Source: Colius striatus (Eukaryota; Chordata; Aves; Coliiformes; Coliidae). From it: a DNA stretch of 64,000 nucleotides. This document shows, in pieces, positions 38,100 to 48,650 of the stretch. The position numbers were made by a program, and so were the translations under genes. The stretch lies in NCBI RefSeq assembly GCF_028858725.1, contig NC_084773.1, positions 4,764,350 through 4,828,349 of the forward strand. The letters run 5' to 3'. The notes beneath the pieces were generated by a model, which was given only the letters and a program-made list of their open reading frames with translations, had not been told where the DNA came from and did not search any database. Positions within the stretch are counted from its first letter, which is position 1; each line of letters begins with the position of its first letter.

Positions 38100-41000
38100 T
38101 GGGTACATCCATCTTAGTGAAAACCTGTTAACGACCGATGGCACATAATTAATTAAAAGTTAATAAACCAGATAAATATAAGAGCAGCTTCCTTTGGACA
38201 GATGGACCTTGTTAAATAATGCATGTTCCTTGGCTTAGCTTTGCCTTCGCTCACTTGCTTGCTCGTAGTCCGCGTGATGCGTGTATGTGAAATGAGAGGC
38301 AAGGCAGCTCTTTCCTTAGGCCAGTTGCCAGCAATGAAATCGGGAACAAGAGAGGAGCAGGAACAGACTGCACTGAAAAGAGGGGGAAACAAATAATCAA
38401 CCCCCCCCCGCAATTGCAAGGTTCATCTGTCTCCAATCAGGAGAAATGCTTTTTCTCTCAGTCGAGATCTATCTATCTCCCATTGCTTATATTAATCATA
38501 GAAATACTTGATTTGTTGGCCTCCATTATTTTAAGGATCATAGTAAATGGTCATGGGAAATCACAAATATTGCTTGTGGCTTAAGATGTTGGACAAACCC
38601 CTGTTAAGAATAGAAGTGGGGAATGTCAAGGGGCTGTGCTGTGTGTGGCCTGAAAACACCACTTGCCCAGGCTGGAGAATGTCTCCATCCCAGCCCGTGG
38701 AAAATCAAGGTAAGCCCTGCACTTCACATGGGCTTAATTCCTCTGAATTCCTCTTCCCTGAGGTAATACAGTGGATGCCTCGGTGCATTCCCTTGAAGGG
38801 AGGTGTGTGAGGGTGTAGGCTGTACATCAGCCATGCAGGTCAGGGAACATGGAGGGCCCTCCTCTGGCAGGGGGCTGAGGTGACTGTGATGAGCTTATTA
38901 ACAAACTGGAACAGATAAATAGACTGAGAAGCTAAAAGTATTCCAAAGAAGCACCAAGCCAGAAAACAGCCTCTTAGGAAAACAGCAGCATAAGTGGTGA
39001 TGTAAAAGCCCTGACTGTTTATCAGTGAGGTGGTGGCTTTGATGTCTTCAATATTTTTAATGGATGGTCACCTAAAGCCAACTCTGTATGACAACTGCCT
39101 TTATGTCTTACAATGATTTTGCTTGTATTTCAAAGATTATTCCCCACTGCGCCAGTGCTGTTGCACTTCCAGTTCATTGCCTTGCATGCCATCCTGTGGT
39201 GATGGGGATGACTGAAGATTACAGTTTGGTTTTTGGAAGGTCCTGATAAGAGTGTTAGAACAGATCACAAGGCAAGTCCTGCGTTGAAGATGTTGATTGG
39301 CACAGAGATGTTATTCACAGGAGGAGGACTGGCGCGATCTGTAAGCAGTGCTAAGGTTGGTGTGAGTGGAAGTGTGTATGTGTGTGTTTGAGAGCCCAGG
39401 AAGAAAAGACAGAACAAGGGATTTAAAAGGATGGCCTGTGTGGGTGAGGAAGGACACTGCTGGCTGTACTCACCCCATGGATGTTTTTAAGAACATGAGC
39501 CATGGACTTCATGTTGGCTGGTTCTAGAAGGACCAAAAGGGAGGTTAAGTCACTATTTAGATGGTGAGAGGTACAGGCAGGACAATTTTACTTGGACCTC
39601 TGCCCCACCACTGAGCATCATCAAGCACAAAGCTTGGTATGCAGAAAGCTGCTTCAGACACATGACACTGGAGCAAGAGCTGCTTTTCCCCCACTTTCCC
39701 AATGTAAAGAGAGTAGATAGACTCAGATTTTCAATATATATTCATATTAATATTGATATAGCAGTGATTCATGTAAGTGGAACATATAGAGGTAAAGAGC
39801 TGGAAAACAGCAAGGTGGGACAAGGGAAGCATTTGTAAAGGGGAAAGAGAAAGGGAAACCATGTTTCCTTCCACAGCAGTAACTTGCTTCAGAGAGAGGA
39901 GAGGTTCAACTCCAGCACAGCCAGGAAAAGGCATAAGCAAGTTGTCCTTCTGAAAGGTGGGCACAGGACTTTTCTGCAATTGAATGGAACAAGTGCTGCT
40001 CTTTCTCAGTCGTGGCTCCCTTCAGGTTTCATTCTGAAGAGCAGAAGTTACACAGCCTTTTGTGGGCACGTGGTTCCTGCTCAGCTGCCTCTCCCCGGGA
40101 CCACTCCAGAGAGGAGGCACAGGCTGCAGGGCACAGGGCAAACACTCTGCAGGGAACACACCCCGTGGGGATTCTTCCTCTGCAGTGTGGCACCAAGGGG
40201 CTACAGAGGCAGGGGCTCAGGCTGCTCCTCTTGCAGAGTGAGCACACTTGCTCTGGCTGGAGTGCACAAAAATGGCCTTAACACTGGCCAGGGGCTGGGT
40301 GTAAGATGAGGTACCTGTCCTGCAGCACAGACCTGGGAGAGCGAAATGCCTGTTACTGGGGCAGTGCAAAGACAGAGCAGTACTGGCCACATCTCCTTGG
40401 CCCATTTGGGGACCCTCTCTGAAGTGCACAGCTTTGCATAGAAAAACATCCCATCTCTATAGCCCAGGCACACTCACTCCATCAATGGTGGCATTAAACC
40501 CCTTGTTTTTCTCCAACACTGGCAAAACCTGATGCTCCAGAGGTTGGGTTTCTACCACTCAGCTGCAAGTGAACTCAGAAAACCCATTCTCTGGGGATTT
40601 CTTGCCTCTTATCACAAGTGCAGCTACTGCTACACATCAGAGGCTTTGGAGACCTGTACAGGTACAGCTGGAATTGGCACTCAGGCAAGTCCTCAACAGG
40701 CAAAGCTCAAGCAGAACATGAGTGGGCTACAGTTCTACTGGTAGCATCTTTAGGAGCAAATATGTGGCAATTATCCATCTTGAATGTGTCTTTCAAGCAA
40801 ATCCATAGGCCTTCTCTTTATCTGAAATCAAAGAAAAGTGGAACAGAGATCTGTGCATGCATCTAATTAAACATGGGAAGATGCCCAGTGAGGTTGTTGC
40901 TCGCATCATGCCCCCATTTGCACATTGGTTATGTATTTCTGGGTTTATCCAGACACATACAAGACAAACCATTCTGTTCCCTGTGCCTCACACTGGGGAC

Positions 41001-41587
41001 GTGATGCTTTCAAACATCAACAAGTACAGTCTTTGTGAAACTGCACTTTGATGGACTTCCACCTAGTAGAACAAAGATTCAAAGGCAAACAAAAGACACT
41101 GCAGTAAGTCCCATCATGACCTGAGTACCTGTGATAAGCACAGACATAAACCCTTGCCCAAATTCCAAGTGGATCACTTTTTGCCAGCACATTTGAAGGG
41201 GCTATGGTTTGGCCAAATTGCTACTGGGGTGTGTGTGGGGAAGGGGTTGAAGGGGACAGCATGGCACCAATCTGACCCACAGCAGCATCCCTCACATGGG
41301 GAAAACAGTGCTGGCCTAGGGAACTGACACCTAAGAAAGCTTCCCCACTGCAATGGGCAGCTGAGAGGTCACACCTTCCACTCACCTCCTGTGCTCAGTC
41401 CCTGCTGTGTGTGCTCAGGGTCCTGCTGCAGCACATCCCTCACTCGCTCCAGACTCCCCTGGGATCAGCATGACTCTGCCCATTGACCCACGCTGTTTCC
41501 CCCAGGCACTCACTCCCCTCTGCCCTTGACACGCTGCCTGTGCTGCTGGAAGGAGAGAAGTGGTGTGGGTTACTCCCCAGAGGAAAA
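38100..41587. other. Intergenic, nothing coding recognised
   Basis: Mostly AT-rich to average sequence with no recognisable exon. It includes an AT-rich block with taattaattaaaagttaat near 38147, a run of nine C at 38401-38409, and a short tcta run near 38469. Confidence 0.6.
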
Positions 41588-41860
41588 AGGCAGAAGTAGT
41601 TGATAGGGCAAAGGGTGTTAGTTTAAAAGGGAGTAGATTCAGACTAGATATAAGGAGAGCATTGTTCACCATGAGGGTGATGAAACACTGTCACAGGTTG
41701 CCCCGAGAGGTCGCACGTACCTCAGCCCTGAAAGCATTCAAGGTCAGGCTGGATGGAGCAACCAGATCTAGTTGAAGATGTTCCTGCTCGTTGCAAGGGG
41801 TCTGGACTAGATGACCTTTAATGGTTCCCTCCAACCCAAACTCTGTGATTCCATAGCATT
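41588..41860 (+). mobile_element. CR1-type LINE 3' end
   Basis: Contains agactagatataaggagagc, caccatgagggtgatgaaac, caggttgccccgagaggtc, then a CR1-like tail ggactagatgacctttaatg and tgtgattccatag. It is diverged and has no coding capacity. Confidence 0.8.
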
Positions 41861-43237
41861 TCCAGCTGTGGAGAGGGGTCTCCAGCTTGCTGCAGTTTCA
41901 CTGGCACATATCCAGCATCTGCTGCTTGCACCAGGGTGTGCTGGGCTAGCCCCAGCCCTGGGAAGCTGAAGGGATCAGTAGCACAAAGACCAACCCAGCT
42001 TCACACAGTGCTGCTGTGGGCTCTCCATGCACCCCAGGAGCACAGCTCTGCACTTTTCCCCCCCTCCCCCTGGAGCACACTCTGCTCCCTCCCCATGTTG
42101 CTCAGCAGTTTTCAGCCTGGAGGACGCCAGTCCCATCCAGCTGTTGAAGGGCAGAGCGCTTGGGTGTGCTGCCAGGGAGCTGGGGAAGGAGAGCATCACA
42201 CCCCCTGGGGCAGAGTTCCATGCCCGTGCAATGGAAGGATGGGCTGGGCCAGTAATAGCAGAGGGCTGAGTAACAGTTTGAAGCTCACCCACTGGAGCCA
42301 CCCCCAGCCATCCCCTTACAAACATACAAGGTGGAGGTGAGCAGCTCCAGAGCTGTACGATGCCTGTCTGCCTCTGTACCACACGGCTTCGTGTTGCAGC
42401 ACACCAGGCTTCCTCCAGAGGGAAGGAGAGGATCAGTCTGAGGAGCTAGAGTGGCTGTGTTGGGGTGGTTTGGATTCCCATCAAGCAGGAACAGGGTCAC
42501 CCCAGTGCAGGCAGTGCCCTGTCCCCTGGGATGCAGCCCCCAGGGCCCAAGCAGGGCTAGGTCCCACCAACCAGCTGGTGACAAGGCTGCCTCTAATATT
42601 GGTCCAAAGTCCATCCAGGATACAGCCTGAAGTCCACCCAGGAGAGCAGTCTGGAGCTACAGCACAACTTGAGAAAGAGCTCCAAGCCCAGGTCTGAGTT
42701 TAAATGAAGCCCTCAGCCCAACAAGCAGCAGGTGGGTGGGTGAGTGCCCAGATGAGGCCAATTAGTGCCTCCAGGGCCCCAGCACCTTCCCTGGCCCTGC
42801 TGGGATCTTCGGCAGCTCCCTTGGGCTCTTCTTATGGCTGGGGCTTAGGAGAGGGGCTGATTAGACATCAAAGTCCCTTTTCTCCTAAGTCCCATCAGGG
42901 CCTGCTTGCTCCAGCATGTTCATTTGGCTCAGGGGTGCACTTCTGAATCTGATCTCCTGACTTTACTGCCTTTTGGATTGTGTCCTGGAGAAGATCTGGA
43001 GAGCTCAGGCTTGGGAAAGCATCATCTGGATTCCTTTCAGATGAAACTTTGTCAAATGTGCTCCAGGAACACACCTCACGCTCCCCGGCCACCGATGGGT
43101 GTCCAGGCTATGGCATCACCCCGCAGCTTGGCTGGAGCCAAAAAACCCCTTGTGAATGTATAGTACAGACATTGGTTGTCTGGGTTCTCGGGTGCATGGG
43201 TCCACTCCTGCTGCACTGCGCTTGTGCACAGCCGTGG
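41861..43237. other. Intergenic, nothing recognised
   Basis: No exon, repeat or RNA gene could be supported between the CR1 copy and the 30-bp array. Open frames are short and domain-free. Confidence 0.55.
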
Positions 43238-43722
43238 CAGCCCAAATCCTCACAGATGTCCATCCTCAGAGCCCAAATCCCCCAGGTGTCCCTTCCCAGA
43301 ACCCAAATCCTCCCTGGTGTCCCTTCCCACAGCCCAAATCCCCCAGGCGTCCCTTCCCAGAGCCCAAATCCCCCCTGGTGTCCCTTCCCAGAGCCCAAGT
43401 CCCCCAGGTGTCCCTTCCCAGAGCCCAAATCCTCCCTGGTGTCCCTTCCCAGAGCCCAAATCCTCACTGATGTCCCTTCCCAGAGCCCAAATCCCCCGGA
43501 TGTCCCTTCCCAAGCCCAAATCCTCCCTGAGTGTCCCTTCTCAAGCCCAAATCCTCCAGGTGTCCCTTCCCAGAGCCCAAATCCTCACTGGTGTCCCTTC
43601 CCAGAGCCCAAATCCCCCGGATATCCCTTCCCAAGCCCAAATCCTCCCTGAGTGTCCCTTCTCAAGCCCAAATCCTCCAGATGTCCCCTCCTGGAGCCCA
43701 AATCCCCCGGGTATCCCTTCCC
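43238..43722. repeat. Minisatellite, about 30-bp unit
   Basis: The unit is agcccaaatcccccaggtgt cccttcccag, in about 16 copies with 27- to 31-bp length variants. It runs up to the edge of a CpG island. Long open frames through it (up to 250 codons on +) only reflect the repeat. Confidence 0.93.
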
Positions 43723-43724
43723 GT

Positions 43725-44300
43725 GCCGTTTGGCCCTGGAGCCGCTGGCAGAGCGGAGCTGCCCGTGCTCTCCCTCCCCACAGCCGAGCCGCTGCCTCTC
43801 GGTTTCCCCCTTTCCAGCATGAAAAGCGGGCTGCTTTCCTATCCCACTCCCTGGGGCTGCAGGAATTCAGCCTCTCGGGAAGAACTCGTCGGTTTGGGGC
43901 TGGTTTCGGCCGAGTCCCGCACCGCTAGATGGCAACTGCGGCTCACCGGCCGCGGGCCCGGCGCGCCGGGAGCCGGCACCGAGGCTCCGGCAGCAGCCGG
44001 GGCTGGTTTTATGAATGGAGGGGCTGCCCCCGGCTGCCATCACCCCCCACACACCCCCTTCGCCGGCTCCTCCCTGCAGCCTCCCGAGGCTTTGCGCTGC
44101 AGGGCTGGCAGAAGCGCGGGACGGCCGCCGCGGAGATCCCGCAGGCTGGTGAGTAGCCGAGGGATGGTTGTAATCGTTGAAGTGGGCTGGCTGGGTTCTC
44201 TCCCCACGGGACAGGCGGCCGGGGCAGCGTTCCGAGGGGCAGCTGAACCAGGTCCGACCCGCTCGGGGCTCCTCTGCTTTTAGGGTGTGCTGAGCTGCGT
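43725..44300 (+). promoter_or_regulatory. CpG island, probable promoter
   Basis: Dense CpG stretch (for example ccggccgcgggcccggcgcg) just after the 30-bp array. No TATA box is seen. It ends at a good splice donor at 44149. The likeliest reading is the promoter and non-coding first exon of the downstream semaphorin, because that gene's first coding exon has its own splice acceptor. An unrelated non-coding transcript is possible. Confidence 0.55.
43900..44148 (+). other. Probable non-coding first exon of the semaphorin transcript (5' limit unknown)
   Basis: CpG-rich stretch ending in caggctg|gtgagtag, a strong donor. The next convincing downstream acceptor known to belong to a + strand gene is gtctgcttgcag at 56732, directly before the semaphorin start codon exon. 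The start coordinate is arbitrary. The link is inference. Confidence 0.4.
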
Positions 44301-44821
44301 TTCACAGTCACGAGTGGCTTGTCTTTTCCCAGCCCCTGCGGGGAGAGTGGGGCTTATTCTGCCACTCATGTACGCGATGAAAAGGTTGTGGTAATAAGCT
44401 TTTATGGTCATATCGATTAATGCCTTCACTTGGGTCCCGGGACGTTCCGTTGCTGCGGTAAAGCTCTCTGGTTTGTCTGGGGCTCCTTTGCTTTGCTGCT
44501 AAGGGTTAACAGCCTGAAATTGGACAGATTTGTCACTAAACATTTAAGCCCATGCTGAGGACTTTTCCACCGCCCAAAGACAACTTTGTTGGATTTCCCA
44601 CACCCCTCAAAGTCGATGAATTGCCTCGAGGCACTTGTGACAGCCTTGGTCCGAGGAGAAAAACATAACCTCCTCGGTCTGGGGGATATTGTCTCCTGCT
44701 GGGGCTTCATGAAACTTGTCAGGACAGATTCAACCCCCCCTCTACAGTGCCTCAGCTCTTGGAAACATCAGGACATACAAAACAGCAGGCAGGAGAGAAA
44801 AAGAGCCTGAGAAATGCCGGT

Positions 44822-44877
44822 GCTCTCCAAAGCGATCCTTTCACTAATCGCTCTCCAAAGTGATCCTTTCACTAATC
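44822..44877. repeat. 28-bp direct tandem duplication
   Basis: gctctccaaagYgatccttt followed by cactaatc occurs twice in a row (44822-44849, 44850-44877) with one difference. Confidence 0.85.
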
Positions 44878-47800
44878 ACCCTCCTGCCTGGAGAGGTATC
44901 ACAGAGCTTGCCTGGGGATGGGTGGTGGGAGTCGGGAGCCTTACACACCTCCAGTGTCCTGGGAGCCATTGGTGGATGCTTCAGTGAGAAGGGGTTGTGA
45001 TGCTTGGGGTGAGGGTGGGAGGAAGAAGACTAAATGTTTATTTATACCTAGAAACAAATAACAAAGCACTTGACAAACTTGAATTAAGGCAGAGAGGGTG
45101 ATTTCTTCCTCTCCTTGAAATAAGACCGCCTCTTGATTGTGGCAGCCCTAGATGACAGGGCCAAGGGGTGCCCTGTCCACAGCAGCCATGAGGAGGCACT
45201 TCAGGAGCCTCAGCCCTGAGGCTGCTGCCACGGCTGCGCTCGCTTAAGCCGTTTATTGCCCATAAGGACTCATGGCATCCATCCAGCTGCTGAGCACTGC
45301 CATGGAATTGCTGCTAAGCTGGAAACCAGCATCTTTTGATACAGCCCCATGCCCAAGGGAAGAGGGGAGAGCGCTGCAGCCACCCCGCACACATGCCGGC
45401 CACGCGAGCGGCGGGGAGCTGCCTCTGTGCCAAGCGGAGCGTGTGCCGGCTCCCGCCTGCCCGGCCTCGCACGGCCTTCAAAGGGAGGGGGCTGGCGGCC
45501 CCCTGGGTCACTGCCTCGGCACGAGGGCTGGCTCTGACAGAGAGATTGCTCCTGCAGAGTTAGCAGGACTGAAAACGAGAGCCATCCCAAGGCTCGTGTG
45601 ATTTATGAGCTGGGGACGGGGAAGTCAATTGCAAAGCCGAGGCAGAGATATCAGCTCTATAAGAAATATGGGAAGAATTCATCCCTAATCTAATCTCACC
45701 AAATTCCACAAGGATGCAACACAGGGATCATTTGCTCCAGTTCCTTAGGTTGAGATTTAAACAGGAAACCCCCAAGGATGTAAGTCATTCTCCCAAATAC
45801 CAATGCTCTTGTGTGTGGAGGCCAGAGCAGGGCTGCCATGGCCTGAGCCCTCTCGGCTGGCTGGGAAAGAGGGTGATGCCAGGCTGCAGGGCTGCCAGGC
45901 TGTGGGGCTGCTGAGCAGCCCTGAGCTCAAGCAGAGAGAGCAGGAGCCAAGCCCAGGGTCCTTGTCAGGACTCACTGCTAGGGATGCTCTTTGGCAGACC
46001 AAGCCCTTGAGGCAGCGGGGCTGGCAGCGGTTCTCACCAGCACGGGTTTCTGGCTGCCTCACTCTCACTGTGCTCCTGTGACACCCTCTCAGGGGCTGTT
46101 TACAGCCAAGGACGATGATTGATGGTAAACCTTGGCTCCTGGGCTTGCAGAGCCGCCTCTTCCTCCAAGTTTGGTCTATCCCCACTCCAGCTGGGATTAC
46201 TGCGAGAGGCAGCTTCCAGAGCAGGGGGTAATCAGATCTTTACAGGGACTCACTCGCACAGTTCCAAACCTGCTGTTGAGAGCAAAGAGAGATCAGTCAG
46301 CTGAGTAACCCCCTGGCCCTGGGGGCAGCTGGGAATGGCTTTTAGATGGGGAATGGGAGGGACACATCCAGCCTCATCTGCCTTCTTCAAGGAGCCCTGC
46401 TCAGGGAGGTGTGCTCAGGGGAACCTACTCCACCATGCTCAGGCTGGCAAGGAGCTGCTGCAGAGGACAGGCTGCAGAGGGACTGAGGGTGGACATAGTG
46501 TTACCTGTTCTGGATTGAAGGTCCAGCTTTGGTCCTCTCTGGTTTTTGTGAGCCACCCATTGCCTCCCCACCTACTTCTCGCTGCTGCCCTGCTCGCAGG
46601 AGCCAACTGTACCTTCTCTGACCCATTTTACCAGCACCGAGTGGCAAAATGACCAGCGTGAGGTTGCAGAGCTGGGCTCACAGTGCCAGGTACCGAATCA
46701 TTCTCCCTCTCTAAGGGCTAGAAAACCCAGCATCTACTTGTAGCTAGCTGCCAAGAAACAATGAGCCTTTATTATTCTCTGATGTGGGCACTGCAGGATA
46801 TTTGGGCTCTGCCATCTCCCCACTCAGGGACCCCACGTACCCACCCAGCCCCGCTGTGCCCGAGGCACACCAGCCACAGCATGCCATGCCACGCATGCCC
46901 CAGCCTGGCACAACCCAGCTCTGCCATTGGGATGGCATGGCACGGAGCAGGGCTGCTGCCAACGTCATCCCCAGTTGACTTGGGAGCCTGCCCAGGATAT
47001 GGTTTCCTTCAAACAATGCTGCTCACAAGCCATGTGGAGTTATTGTTCTCATCTCACACGCTGGCGAGCTGCCAGGTATTGTGTGCAGGAACGACTCTGC
47101 TTCTCCCACCGTTGAGTTCAGGTTTGTTTCCCTGTTTTCCAGGAGGAGACCACTGACGTCAGCTAATTTGGCTGGAGCATTTTGTGGTGTGGGAAAAAAA
47201 CAAAGAACAAAAAGAGGCTTTCAGTTTCAATCTGTGCATTGTCCTCTGAGAGCAGAGCTGCTCTTCCCTCAGTGCATGCTCCCACAGTGCTGGCAGCTAC
47301 AGGCTCACTCCTGCCCGGGCAGTGGTAGAGCCAGGGTAGTGCTGAGCTGGTCTGTACCATAGAAGGATAATCTGTTTGGAGGAAGGTGGGACACTCAGGA
47401 TCAAACACTGCCCTGCTAAGGTTCCCATCTGGCTGTGGCCTGGTCATTTAGCCCACACTGCAATGCCAACAGCCACTGTGGCCTTCCACAGTGGGATGCT
47501 GTGCAGATGGGCACGTGGAGGACTGAGAGGCCTTCACATGGATTTGGGGTCGGACAGAAGGATGTGTGCTGGGAGCAGCTCCTGAAGCATGGTATGTGCT
47601 GGTGGTTGCTTTTGAGGACAGTGGCAGAGGGAGCTGTAGGGTGAGGAGGCATCTCTGCTTGAGACCATCCACTACTTTGGGCTTGCTGTGTTTCATCTGG
47701 CCGGCTAAACGGCTGCAAGGAGGGGAGCTGCCTGCCCTGAGGCACGCTGCTGCTGCTGCCAGCAGTCCCCTGCCTCCCCTCGCACAAAAGCTGCGGCAGC

Positions 47801-47980
47801 CGACCAGCGAGTGACCCGCCCCAACCCCTGACAGATGTGCCTTCGCCTTCAGCTCAGCCTGGAGCTGACCCGGCGTCTCCTGGGGAAGCACGAACGAGCA
47901 GCCAGCTGGGCTGAACGGCCGGGCCTCATCCTGCAAACACCCTGTACACAAGCTGCGGCTGCGCTCCAGCCATCTAGGGG
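44878..47980. other. Intergenic or first intron of the semaphorin; nothing coding recognised
   Basis: A CpG-rich patch lies at 45370-45500 (gccacgcgagcggcgggg) and an AT-rich patch at 45028-45090. Open frames are short and carry no domain. If the 44 kb exon belongs to the semaphorin this is intron. Confidence 0.5.
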
Positions 47981-48240
47981 TGGGCTGCAAGGCTGCTCAG
48001 CCCCAGGCATCTGGGGTGGGCTGCAAGGCTGCTCAGCTCCAGGCATGCTCAGCTGGGGTGGGCTGCAAGGCTGCTCAGCCCCAGGCATCTGGGGTGGGCT
48101 GCAAGGCTGCTCAGCTCCAGGCATGCTCAGCTGGGGTGGGCTGCAAGGCTGCTCAGCCCCAGGCATCTGCGGTGGGCTGCAAGGCTGCTCAGCCCCAGGC
48201 ATCTGCGGTGGGCTGCAAGGCTGCTCAGCTCCCGGCACAG
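47981..48240. repeat. Minisatellite with alternating 36- and 42-bp units
   Basis: Seven units start with tgggctgcaaggctgctcag at 47981, 48017, 48059, 48095, 48137, 48173 and 48209. Spacings are 36, 42, 36, 42, 36, 36, so a 78-bp dimer is repeated. All are multiples of 3, which keeps frames open on both strands. Confidence 0.95.
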
Positions 48241-48550
48241 CCGTGTGCCCAGGCTCCCCCAGCAGCCGCGGGGAGGGCAGCCCGGGGAGTGTTTGCTCCG
48301 CAGGGATCCGTGCCAGCCAGCTCACCCGGCAATCCGGGCTGTAATCACCGCGGAGCCCAGCCAAGAGGCTCTGAGAAGAAGCAGATAACAGCGCAGGCAA
48401 CCTCTATCCTCATTACAAAGCCCCCCACGCCCGCCCAGCCTGTTCCAATTAGCGCAGCGGAGCTCCCGCTGCTGAAAAGCAAAACACTGCGGAGCTTTCA
48501 AGTGCCGGGAGAGGCGGCGGGGCCAGCGGGAGCCGGGCGGGGAGCGAGCG

Positions 48551-48650
48551 GCAGCCCCGGCCCCGGCAGCCCCGGCCCCGGCAGCCCCGGCCCCGGCAGC
48601 CCCGGCCCCGGCAGCCCCGGCCCCGGCAGCTCCGGCCCCGGCAGCTGCCG
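48551..48650. repeat. 15-bp GC-rich tandem array, G4-prone on the - strand
   Basis: gcagccccggccccg is repeated six to seven times. The - strand has regular runs of four G (ggggccggggctgcc), compatible with G-quadruplex folding. It lies in a wider CpG-rich patch at 48240-48680. Confidence 0.92.

Noticed and set aside
43176..44283. Open frames of 220-250 codons with SPNPP-type repeats
   Set aside because: They are translations of the 30-bp minisatellite followed by the CpG island. Three frames are open at once, which indicates repeat composition and not coding.
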